Part shown: positions 13,355 to 18,540 of the stretch, one piece after another
How positions within the stretch are numbered: the first letter of the stretch is position 1
Layout of the letters: every line of letters starts with the position of its first letter
Source of the DNA: a virus
Length of the DNA stretch: 45,778 nt
Direction: 5' to 3' (one strand)
Virus record (IMG/VR): IMGVR_UViG_3300034066_002030
Location: 1-45,778 of that record
The notes under the pieces: model-generated
Seen by the model: only the letters and a program-made list of their open reading frames with translations
Told to the model about the DNA's origin: nothing
Databases searched by the model: none
Position numbers and translations under genes: made by a program

Positions 13355-13582
13355 ATGAGCACCACTGAAACCAATCAAAAACTGACTATGAACTACTACA
13401 AAATCACACAAATCGACTTCGACTTCGATGGCGAAGATCTCACTCAAGACGAGATGGATTCTATCATCACTGAAGCAAAATCTTGCCTCTGGGATGTACC
13501 TAACCTGAATGAGTTTGGGGATGCAATCTACCGCAATCTTGGTTACACTGTAACCTCTCTGCAATACGATGTCATTAACTGA
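13355..13582 (+). CDS. acidic protein, 75 aa, paralogue of the 12316 product
   Basis: The first residues MSTTETNQK come from the repeat junction. From the internal Met at 13388 (MNYYKITQIDFDFDGEDLTQ) it aligns with the 12316 product (QFQVTEIEFDF), then a helix and GYTVTSLQYDVIN. The comparison suggests that the functional protein starts at 13388 and that the repeat added about 11 residues. It overlaps the next gene by one base. Confidence 0.65.
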   Translation: MSTTETNQKLTMNYYKITQIDFDFDGEDLTQDEMDSIITEAKSCLWDVPNLNEFGDAIYRNLGYTVTSLQYDVIN

Positions 13583-13731
13583 TGGCACGGAGACTAACAT
13601 TCAAGTCACCTTGCAAAGTGAAAACAATTCTGTTAATCTTTGCTGTTGCGTTTATACTCTCTCCTGGAGTTCGCAACATCACCTCCAACACTTTACACAC
13701 TGTAGCAGATGTTATTCGACCCTATGATTGA
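13582..13731 (+). CDS. small membrane protein, 49 aa
   Basis: A basic N-terminus (MARRLTFKSPCKVK) followed by one hydrophobic helix (TILLIFAVAFILSPGV) and a polar tail. It starts in a TGATG overlap and overlaps the next gene by 8 nt. Predicted single-span inner-membrane protein. Confidence 0.6.
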   Translation: MARRLTFKSPCKVKTILLIFAVAFILSPGVRNITSNTLHTVADVIRPYD

Positions 13732-13864
13732 GACTGATTTTTACATTTTGAACGGCAAACAATATCAAGAGTTTTATACCGAAGCACAAAAGATTGGTGT
13801 AACTATTGATTATTTTCTTGATGAGTTTTGTGAGGTTGAAGGGCCAAATGTGTACGTTGATTGA
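13724..13864 (+). CDS. hypothetical protein, 46 aa, with VTIDYFLDEF motif
   Basis: The sequence YQEFYTEAQKIGVTIDYFLD plus EFCEVEG parallels the product at 1316-1453 (EREAAKMEVTVDYYLAEFY). A shared helix plus V-T-x-D-Y-x-L-x-E-F suggests a paralogous small family. The TGA at 13862-13864 is followed by a longer stretch without clear genes. Confidence 0.6.
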   Translation: MIETDFYILNGKQYQEFYTEAQKIGVTIDYFLDEFCEVEGPNVYVD

Positions 13865-13940
13865 CACTTTCACTTTTTTTGAGATTCTGACTGCAGAGGA
13901 TGCCCTAGACTACCTGACAGGTGAAATTGCAGGTTTTTGA
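13848..13940 (+). CDS. possible very small ORF, 30 aa
   Basis: An ATG inside the end of the previous gene opens MCTLIDTFTFFEILTAEDAL and ends TGEIAGF. The helix-like ILTAEDALDYLTGE looks protein-like, but at 30 residues and without a ribosome-binding site the support is weak. It could be a remnant of a longer gene. Confidence 0.3.
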   Translation: MCTLIDTFTFFEILTAEDALDYLTGEIAGF

Positions 13941-14051
13941 GGTTTTTGCTTGAGTGCTGGACTGGGTTCTCAGCGAGTCTCACCTGAGACTGCGGCACGA
14001 TACCTGCCACAACGACCAAACTCCACAAAGTAACACAAACTCTTCAGTGAA
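13941..14051 (+). other. non-coding stretch with hairpin, between operons
   Basis: I see no convincing gene here. It contains the hairpin AGTCTC-ACCT-GAGACT (13976-13991), the same core as that after the helicase at 7656. The surrounding words (TTTTTGC, GAGTGCTGGACTGGGT) also recall the helicase downstream region (AAGTGCTGGTCGGGGT). This suggests a partly copied terminator region. Confidence 0.5.
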
Positions 14052-14085
14052 TTAAAGTTACTCACCTCCAAAGTGGACCTATAGT
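14052..14085 (+). promoter_or_regulatory. 34-bp promoter repeat, copy 13
   Basis: ACTCACCTCC / GTGGACC / TATAGT, ATG-fused, but the fused ATG opens only a 7-codon ORF (14086-14109). The real downstream gene starts at 14111. Confidence 0.8.
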
Positions 14086-14109
14086 ATGAACACCACTGAT
14101 TCCAACTGA
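14086..14109 (+). other. 7-codon mini-ORF from the repeat ATG
   Basis: Encodes MNTTDSN and stops at TGA, two nt before the next ATG. Its second half is identical to the junction after 15186 (CACTGATTCCAACTG...), where CAC-TGA is the end of a real gene. It looks like a recombination scar that left the repeat start codon without its gene. It could also act as an uORF coupled to the 14111 start. Confidence 0.55.
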
Positions 14110-14110
14110 A

Positions 14111-14311
14111 ATGACCAAAATGACACAAACTGAAACAATTCAAATGTTTATTGAACAACTTGAATCTGAGATGGAAGAATTATCCTGGGAGATTCGAGAA
14201 GAAACTAACTTTGAATACAATTCGGTTGATGAACTTTCGGACTATTATGATCAAAAGAAAGAACATCTAGACAATCTCAAAAGTATTCTATCCCAACTGA
14301 CACTTTCCTGA
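14111..14311 (+). CDS. acidic coiled-coil protein, 66 aa
   Basis: Starts MTKMTQTETIQMFIEQLESE. The rest is acidic and helical with heptad spacing (MEELSWEIREETN, then KKEHLDNLKSILSQL). The first seven residues MTKMTQT are identical to those at 14332 and 15202, although the bodies differ, which suggests that the 5' end was exchanged by recombination. Confidence 0.6.
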   Translation: MTKMTQTETIQMFIEQLESEMEELSWEIREETNFEYNSVDELSDYYDQKKEHLDNLKSILSQLTLS

Positions 14312-14331
14312 TTTCATTCACACAAACTCAA

Positions 14332-14580
14332 ATGACTAAAATGACACAAACTCTCTCTGAAATTGTTTATGCTGATGCTCTGTTCTTTCTGACTCGCTAC
14401 TTTAATCAGTTTGATGAATGTGAGTTGCAAGAGCACGGTGATTTGACTGTTCAGGACATTGTTGATGTTCTTGGTTATGCAGGTTTTGAAGATCATTATC
14501 ATCCTGATGTAGCATATATTTCTGATGTTCGGAAACTCAAGAGTCTGCGCGATGAAATTCATAATCGCTTCTATTCTTGA
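14332..14580 (+). CDS. hypothetical protein, 82 aa, paralogue of the 15202 product
   Basis: The protein MTKMTQTLSEIVYADALFFL through RYFNQFDECELQEHGDLTVQ to LRDEIHNRFYS aligns over its whole length with the 15202 product (MTKMTQTFSELLYNEALNFL ... LRNEIADRFYN). A recent duplication within about 900 bp. No family recognised. Confidence 0.7.
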   Translation: MTKMTQTLSEIVYADALFFLTRYFNQFDECELQEHGDLTVQDIVDVLGYAGFEDHYHPDVAYISDVRKLKSLRDEIHNRFYS

Positions 14581-14613
14581 TAGTAACTGGGCCCCTGAAA
14601 GTGTACCTATAGT
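14581..14613 (+). promoter_or_regulatory. degenerate promoter repeat, copy 14
   Basis: The 5' half is diverged (GTAACTGGGCCCCTG) while the 3' half is recognisable (AAAGTG, ACCTATAGT), followed by an ATG-fused ORF. It has the same end position and 33-34 nt length. It shows which bases tolerate change: the -10 and the GTG-ACC part are kept. Confidence 0.65.
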
Positions 14614-14850
14614 ATGAACACCACTGAAACCAAGAAAATGAATCTCTATATCATCAACGAAGTTCTGTCCGATTATACCTCTGGAATGGCAGTGATTGCT
14701 GCTGAGTCTAAAGAACAGTGCCGTGAGTTCTTTATCAAAGAGTTCGGCGAATACTATACTGAAGAGTTTGATAACTGTGCAGAGTTCACTGTCATCGAAG
14801 GCGTGAATCATGCTGCTGGTGTGGTAAATTATGTGTACGGTGGAGGTTGA
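14614..14850 (+). CDS. hypothetical protein, 78 aa
   Basis: MNTTETKK is repeat-derived; an internal Met at 14638 starts MNLYIINEVLSDYTSGMAVI. The body then contains a helix (ESKEQCREFFIKEFGEYY) and strands. Two starts are possible. Function unknown. Confidence 0.6.
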   Translation: MNTTETKKMNLYIINEVLSDYTSGMAVIAAESKEQCREFFIKEFGEYYTEEFDNCAEFTVIEGVNHAAGVVNYVYGGG

Positions 14851-14868
14851 TGTCTACCTCACTGTCAA

Positions 14869-14902
14869 TTAAAGTTACTCACCTCCAAACTGGACCTATA
14901 GT
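14869..14902 (+). promoter_or_regulatory. 34-bp promoter repeat, copy 15
   Basis: ACTCACCTCC / CTGGACC / TATAGT, ATG-fused. The G-to-C change inside AAAGTGG (AAACTGG) falls in the loop of the TCCA/TGGA hairpin, so pairing is kept. Confidence 0.8.
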
Positions 14903-15190
14903 ATGAACATCACTGACCTCTTCGATTCCATTAAACTCAGCGAGCAACTTGCGCTCGAAAACTATCAACAACGTAATGGAGTTGTTGACTATTGCCTTCC
15001 TGGAGTTTGCAATCACTACTTCGCAAAGTATGATCTGCAAGGTATCCGAAATGGCGAAGTTTGCCTGACCTGCAAAGTTACCAAGACGGTAAAAGGTCAA
15101 CTGCGTTATACTTTCCAAATCGATGGTAAGCGTATTGCAGAGAAGTCAATCCCTGCAGAGTTTAACCTTCTGGGTGTCTTTGCTCACTGA
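14903..15190 (+). CDS. hypothetical protein, 95 aa
   Basis: The protein MNITDLFDSIKLSEQLALEN continues with a Cys-rich centre (DYCLPGVCNHYF, then CLTCKVTKTVKG) and the basic beta section LRYTFQIDGKRIAEKS. The CxxxxCxH and CxxC pairs could bind zinc. There is no later Met, so the repeat ATG or a non-ATG start must be used. Confidence 0.6.
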   Translation: MNITDLFDSIKLSEQLALENYQQRNGVVDYCLPGVCNHYFAKYDLQGIRNGEVCLTCKVTKTVKGQLRYTFQIDGKRIAEKSIPAEFNLLGVFAH

Positions 15191-15201
15191 TTCCAACTGA
15201 A

Positions 15202-15450
15202 ATGACCAAAATGACTCAAACTTTCTCCGAACTTCTCTACAACGAAGCACTCAACTTTCTGGTTAATTACTTCAATCAATTTGATGAAGAAGAACTACAA
15301 TCTTATGGCAAACTGTATGTGAGCGATATTGTCAACATTCTTGGATATGCGACCTTTGAAGATAATCTTAACCCTGAGGTTGGTTATATCTCCAATGTGA
15401 CGACTCTGAATCGTCTCCGTAATGAAATTGCCGATCGTTTCTATAACTGA
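15202..15450 (+). CDS. hypothetical protein, 82 aa, paralogue of the 14332 product
   Basis: Begins MTKMTQTFSELLYNEALNFL and aligns fully with the 14332 product: identical length, NQFDE, DIVxxLGYAxFED and RLRNEIADRFYN in place. The sequence upstream of its ATG (GATTCCAACTGAAATGACC) is identical to that near 14098. Function unknown. Confidence 0.7.
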   Translation: MTKMTQTFSELLYNEALNFLVNYFNQFDEEELQSYGKLYVSDIVNILGYATFEDNLNPEVGYISNVTTLNRLRNEIADRFYN

Positions 15451-15454
15451 ATCA

Positions 15455-15643
15455 ATGATTGCATTTGTAACTCCCAAGAGCAAGAAATCTCACAATCGTT
15501 TCTGTAACTTAATGAATCGCAATAGTGAATGTATTGTAGAGCAACATAAGGGAGACAAAGTGTTTCTCACTTCTGTCAACGGTAAGAATCACTTTTGGGT
15601 CAATCTTACCGCAGATGTTGACTGGAACATCAAGTTGAATTAA
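15455..15643 (+). CDS. hypothetical protein, 62 aa
   Basis: Begins MIAFVTPKSKKSHNRFCNLM and contains beta-like KGDKVFLTSVNGKNHFWVNL. Its ATG is 4 nt after the previous stop. The last Asn codon and TAA are in repeat copy 16. A small, perhaps KOW/SH3-like, beta domain; unknown function. Confidence 0.6.
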   Translation: MIAFVTPKSKKSHNRFCNLMNRNSECIVEQHKGDKVFLTSVNGKNHFWVNLTADVDWNIKLN

Positions 15644-15673
15644 AGTTACTCACCTCGAAACTGGACCTATAGT
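15640..15673 (+). promoter_or_regulatory. 34-bp promoter repeat, copy 16
   Basis: ACTCACCTCG / CTGGACC / TATAGT, ATG-fused. It supplies the TAA of the upstream gene. The C-to-G and G-to-C changes alter the hairpin. Confidence 0.8.
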
Positions 15674-16006
15674 ATGAACACCAACGTTTCCCAAATGCGT
15701 AAGATCGAAACCCAAATGAATCAAGCAATCTCTCAAGAGATTGACTGGAAGAAAGACAACACCGAAGTGATTAACATTGAAGGTGTATCTTTCGTCTATC
15801 TGTATAACAATCTGATTGCAATGGTAGGTGATACCTGGTTGGAATTGTTTGATGGCGGTGTTCAATCAAACACGACCAAATCACGTCTCAATGCTATTCT
15901 CCAAGCACACGGAAATGGAGAGTATATCTTCCAGAAAAACTTTGAGTGGATTGTTTATACCAATCAAGTCAATGTTCCCTTCGGTAATGGTATCAAACTG
16001 AACTGA
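15674..16006 (+). CDS. conserved cyanophage-type hypothetical protein, 110 aa
   Basis: The section MNQAISQEIDWKKDNTEV, VSFVYLYNNLIAMVGDTWLE, FDGGVQSNTTKSRLNAIL and NFEWIV resembles a T4-like cyanophage family that I remember. The repeat contributes MNTNVSQMRKIETQ; Met at 15692 or at 15716 may be the ancestral start. First of six small genes behind repeat copy 16. Confidence 0.65.
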   Translation: MNTNVSQMRKIETQMNQAISQEIDWKKDNTEVINIEGVSFVYLYNNLIAMVGDTWLELFDGGVQSNTTKSRLNAILQAHGNGEYIFQKNFEWIVYTNQVNVPFGNGIKLN

Positions 16007-16033
16007 CCATCATACTCAAAAGGCAATTTTCTG

Positions 16034-16186
16034 ATGAACGAAACACTTAAAACCCAAGCAGTTGTTGAAGCATTAGAGTTCTACATTCAGAATCTCAAAG
16101 ATAACAACTGCACTCAATCTTCAATCGACTTTTATACTCAAGTGTTGAAAGAAGTTGATTCTGAACTCCAACATTCCGTACTCTAA
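16034..16186 (+). CDS. small helical protein, 50 aa
   Basis: MNETLKTQAVVEALEFYIQN followed by SIDFYTQVLKEVDSELQ. Entirely helical with coiled-coil-like spacing. It lies 27 nt after the previous stop and 4 nt before the next ATG. Function unknown. Confidence 0.6.
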   Translation: MNETLKTQAVVEALEFYIQNLKDNNCTQSSIDFYTQVLKEVDSELQHSVL

Positions 16187-16190
16187 ACTA

Positions 16191-16340
16191 ATGACAAAAA
16201 CATTCAAAAAGTTCATTTGGATTGACTCTAACTCAAACCAAACAAAGGTTATCCTAGCACGTTCAGAATACTCAGCAAGGAAACAAAACTTCGGCAATCT
16301 TGCTGGTCATAAGTTCTCTCACTCTGTTCCTCTTAACTGA
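16191..16340 (+). CDS. basic protein, 49 aa
   Basis: MTKTFKKFIWIDSNSNQTKV followed by LARSEYSARKQNFGNLAGHK. A small basic alpha/beta protein. The stop overlaps the next ATG (TGATG). I use the internal ATG at 16191 because the ORF otherwise overlaps the previous gene. Confidence 0.6.
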   Translation: MTKTFKKFIWIDSNSNQTKVILARSEYSARKQNFGNLAGHKFSHSVPLN

Positions 16341-16471
16341 TGTTCACCATTCGCTATTTCACTCCTTATCAACAACAGTGGAGAACGCAATCATTCTCTA
16401 CATTAGATGAGGCAAATAGGATGATTGACTTCTATCGCTCTTGTGGATCTCCTGCCGAATTGATTAAATGA
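16340..16471 (+). CDS. small protein, 43 aa
   Basis: MFTIRYFTPYQQQWRTQSFS followed by the helix TLDEANRMIDFYRSCGSP. It starts in a TGATG overlap and ends in an ATGA overlap, so it sits in a strictly coupled chain. The S-x-x-T-L-D-E-A helix after an aromatic strand recalls small phage proteins with a 'D-A/E-A' helix, unknown function. Confidence 0.6.
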   Translation: MFTIRYFTPYQQQWRTQSFSTLDEANRMIDFYRSCGSPAELIK

Positions 16472-16659
16472 ACAACGAACAAAAGGATACAATGATTGCT
16501 GACATTCTCCAACAAGTTCAATGTCGAATTGTCTATCTTGTTCATCAAAATCTAATTGAAGAGTCTTATGCTCTGTATAAGGAATGGGAAGAACATCTAG
16601 ACGATAATATCAGAGAACTTGAGATCATCACTGTTATCGACCTCACTGCAATTAACTGA
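16468..16659 (+). CDS. acidic helical protein, 63 aa
   Basis: MNNEQKDTMIADILQQVQCR, then IEESYALYKEWEEHLDDNIR and ELEIITVIDLTAIN. Mostly helical. ATGA overlap with the upstream gene and only 2 nt to the next. Function unknown. Confidence 0.6.
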   Translation: MNNEQKDTMIADILQQVQCRIVYLVHQNLIEESYALYKEWEEHLDDNIRELEIITVIDLTAIN

Positions 16660-16661
16660 TT

Positions 16662-16889
16662 ATGATCACTCTCACGACCGTTAATCTTCCGTTCATCATT
16701 AACAAGGAAAAGACGAAAGATGAGAAGCAAGAAGGTATGTTCTCTCTTTACTTTTATAGTCGAAAGATTATACACAAGAACAGAGTAAGGTATAAGTTTG
16801 AACCCCTAAGATTTGATGGAGAGCAAGCACGATTCAAGTCAAGAAAGGATGCAAAGCGTTATGCTCAGTACCGATTAGGGATTGATTGA
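16662..16889 (+). CDS. basic hypothetical protein, 75 aa
   Basis: MITLTTVNLPFIINKEKTKD, then EGMFSLYFYSRKIIHKNRVR and FKSRKDAKRYAQYRLGID. Very basic with a beta-rich centre and a C-terminal helix R-K-D-A-K-R-Y-A. Last gene of the repeat copy 16 unit; a clear terminator follows at 16901. It might bind nucleic acid. Confidence 0.65.
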   Translation: MITLTTVNLPFIINKEKTKDEKQEGMFSLYFYSRKIIHKNRVRYKFEPLRFDGEQARFKSRKDAKRYAQYRLGID

Positions 16890-16900
16890 TGATAACATAG

Positions 16901-16925
16901 GGATGCCTAATCAGCATCCTTTTTT
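16901..16925 (+). terminator. rho-independent terminator
   Basis: GGATGC-CTAATCA-GCATCC followed by six T. Ends the long unit that begins at repeat copy 16. Confidence 0.88.
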
Positions 16926-17152
16926 ATGCGTTTTTAGCACAATATAACGATAAAATGATATAAAATCATTAATAAATGTGTTTTTAAATATAAATGAGTT
17001 GTTTAAATGTTTGTGGAAAACTCTTATAGATAGGTGCTTATAATAGTGCTTATACCTTATAAACCTTCGGAGACCTTGTTATCTTACCGAGCATAACATA
17101 AGGACCACACTTTTGTCAATCCCAGGGTCACAAAATCCTCACAATCCCCTCA
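16926..17152 (+). other. AT-rich intergenic region
   Basis: No ORF with a plausible start is visible. The first half is very AT-rich (runs such as TTTTTAAATATAAATGAG). The second half has GTGCTTATAATA and GTGCTTATACC as a short direct repeat. It is the longest gene-free stretch in the early region, about 320 nt including the downstream promoter area, and a candidate place for a regulatory RNA or an origin, with no direct proof. Confidence 0.45.
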
Positions 17153-17190
17153 CATAAATCCCCCAGGACCGCATAAATACCCCCAAGACC
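17153..17190 (+). repeat. 18-19 nt tandem direct repeat upstream of a promoter
   Basis: Two units, each CATAAAT followed by CCCCCA and GACC (17153-17170 and 17172-17190), directly abut the -35 box of the following promoter. The second unit also contains CATAAATA, the late-promoter core. It is suited to be an activator or repressor site. Confidence 0.6.
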
Positions 17191-17219
17191 TTGACACTTA
17201 TGCCCAGAAGACTTATAGT
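17191..17219 (+). promoter_or_regulatory. sigma70 early promoter
   Basis: Perfect -35 TTGACA (17191-17196), 17-nt spacer, -10 TATAGT (17214-17219). The TATAGT hexamer is the same as in the repeat family, which supports reading that hexamer as a -10 box there. The gene starts at 17247 with a good ribosome-binding site. Confidence 0.82.
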
Positions 17220-17246
17220 ACTCTCATAACACACAGGAGCGAACTT

Positions 17247-17420
17247 ATGTCAGTTGCATATCAGCAAGCACAGAAGCAGCGTTATAGGATCACTCTGGAT
17301 CTATCAGTGTTCAGTGACTTCGACCCGCATCAGATTGACTGGGAGAAACTCTTCAAGTTGGAAGGTGCAGAGAAGTGTGATGCATACGTTGAGGACCTAA
17401 GTACACCTGATCGTTGGTAA
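17247..17420 (+). CDS. conserved cyanophage-type hypothetical protein, 57 aa
   Basis: MSVAYQQAQKQRYRITLDLS, then FDPHQIDWEKLFKLEG and VEDLSTPDRW. The D-P-H-Q-I-D-W-x-K-L-F motif resembles a T4-like cyanophage family as I recall. It has a strong SD (CAGGAGC, 8 nt before the ATG) and its own sigma70 promoter, so it may be one of the earliest and most strongly expressed proteins here. Function unknown. Confidence 0.75.
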   Translation: MSVAYQQAQKQRYRITLDLSVFSDFDPHQIDWEKLFKLEGAEKCDAYVEDLSTPDRW

Positions 17421-17483
17421 TTTGGTAGCAATTTATACCATATAAGGCATTTTAGTTTTGCTACTTTAATACATCTAAAAACC

Positions 17484-17491
17484 TATAAATA
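17484..17491 (+). promoter_or_regulatory. T4-type late promoter (TATAAATA)
   Basis: Full TATAAATA, 28 nt upstream of the HNH gene start. Matches the T4 late consensus read by the gp55-type sigma factor. Confidence 0.65.
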
Positions 17492-17518
17492 ACTAGGTAT
17501 TAAAGTAACAAAATACGT

Positions 17519-17941
17519 ATGAACTTATTAAGAGAAATTCTCATCGAAAGGATGGGCGGAAAGTGTGTAGAATGTGGATGCACAGAAACATTAGAGTTTG
17601 ATCATATTGATCCTTCTACAAAGTCATTTAACATTGCTGCTGGGTATAACAAACCAAAGGAAGTTTTGTTAGAGGAAGTCGCAAAGTGCCAACTCTTATG
17701 TAATAAATGCCACATCGAAAAGACTAAGAAAGACGCTAAGTTTCGCCCTAAAAGTTGTGCTGGAGGGAGACCACTAAAGTATAAGAATCTAGGGTATGGC
17801 GTGATGATACGAGTGCCCGAAAGTGTCACCACTATTCTACCACAACTGCAAGACGTTATGCAACAATTAGAGGAGAACGGTGAGGATAGTCGTGAGGTGA
17901 TCTTGCAGGTCCTCAGTGATATCGAAGAACGCATTAATTAA
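17519..17941 (+). CDS. HNH endonuclease
   Basis: A 140-aa protein with a zinc-binding HNH core: C16-x2-C19, FDHID (27-31) carrying the catalytic His, and C61-x2-C64-H65 (CNKCH). The C-terminal half has a PESVTTILPQLQDVMQ helix, perhaps for DNA binding. Such free-standing HNH enzymes in T4-like phages are commonly homing or host-DNA nucleases. A TATAAATA late promoter lies upstream. The last Asn codon and TAA are in repeat copy 17. The target and the mobility are unknown. Confidence 0.82.
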   Translation: MNLLREILIERMGGKCVECGCTETLEFDHIDPSTKSFNIAAGYNKPKEVLLEEVAKCQLLCNKCHIEKTKKDAKFRPKSCAGGRPLKYKNLGYGVMIRVPESVTTILPQLQDVMQQLEENGEDSREVILQVLSDIEERIN

Positions 17942-17971
17942 AGTTACTCACCTTGAAAGTGGACCTATAGT
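17938..17971 (+). promoter_or_regulatory. 34-bp promoter repeat, copy 17
   Basis: ACTCACCTTG / GTGGACC / TATAGT, ATG-fused. The last copy in the window. It supplies the TAA of the HNH gene. CTTG replaces CTCC, so the TCCA/TGGA hairpin is lost. Confidence 0.8.
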
Positions 17972-18172
17972 ATGAGCAACGCACAAAACCAAGTGAAAGT
18001 CTACGCTGTGATCGGTGGTTGGAATTATGAAGGCGAATGCTTCGATTCTCTGTGCCTCTTTGATTGTAAGTCTGCTGCCGAAGCATATGCCAAGAAACTG
18101 GAAGAAGGTGACTTTGATTATGTTCTAATCGACACCAAAGAAGTTAAGATGGAATTGGCAATCGCTGCCTGA
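17972..18172 (+). CDS. hypothetical protein, 66 aa
   Basis: MSNAQNQVKVYAVIGGWNYE, then ECFDSLCLFDCKSAAEAYAK and EGDFDYVLIDTKEVK. The layout (strand, G-G-W/Y, helix A-A-x-A-Y-A, strand) suggests a small ferredoxin-like fold. A GTG at residue 8 is an alternative start. Function unknown. Confidence 0.6.
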   Translation: MSNAQNQVKVYAVIGGWNYEGECFDSLCLFDCKSAAEAYAKKLEEGDFDYVLIDTKEVKMELAIAA

Positions 18173-18216
18173 TTAACTCATTCACTTTCTCTTTTAACTA
18201 ACTGAAACTCAACAAA

Positions 18217-18471
18217 ATGACTGTTACTTACCAACGTAATGCTCTCGACATTTCCTATAACGGTTGGGAGAATTATGAGACCTGGAATGTTGCTCTCTGG
18301 ATCAACAATGATCAGGGTTTGTATAACCTTGCCTGTGAGTGTGGTGATTATCAAACCCTGGTAGATTGCCTCTACAATGAGTATGGGGTGAAGGAAACAA
18401 AGGACGGTGTTAAGTTCAACGACCCCAAGGTAAATGTGATCCAAATCAATAGCGACGTGTTCGACTTCTAG
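18217..18471 (+). CDS. NGWENYETWNVALWI-motif protein, 84 aa
   Basis: The motif NGWENYETWNVALWINNDQG is characteristic of a widespread phage and cyanobacterial family of small unknown proteins (N-G-W-x-N-Y-E-T-W). It ends in an acidic strand region. The start MTVTYQRNALDISY has no clear SD. Second gene behind repeat copy 17. Confidence 0.72.
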   Translation: MTVTYQRNALDISYNGWENYETWNVALWINNDQGLYNLACECGDYQTLVDCLYNEYGVKETKDGVKFNDPKVNVIQINSDVFDF

Positions 18472-18540
18472 GTAACACCAACTCCTGTCGTATGAGTATA
18501 AACTAGGCACTCACAGTTCACTACACTTTTCTTCTTCACT

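Noticed and set aside
7953-15673. T7-like promoter core (ACTATAGG) on the reverse complement of the repeat
   Set aside because: No minus-strand genes follow, no single-subunit RNA polymerase is seen, and the + strand reading (TATAGT before genes) explains all copies.
7963-15865. Minus-strand ORFs ending in TIGPLWR (for example 7963-8400, 11358-11588, 13331-13600, 15650-15865)
   Set aside because: The common TIGPLWR-type end is the reverse translation of the repeat itself. These are shadows of real + strand genes.
16926-17152. tRNA or structured RNA in the long intergenic stretch
   Set aside because: I looked for a cloverleaf with a T-arm (GTTCRA) and acceptor stem and did not find one.
3121-17971. 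The repeats as a CRISPR array or REP-type element
   Set aside because: Spacing is irregular (about 290 bp to 2.3 kb) and filled with genes, no cas gene is present, and each copy has a fixed position to start or stop codons.
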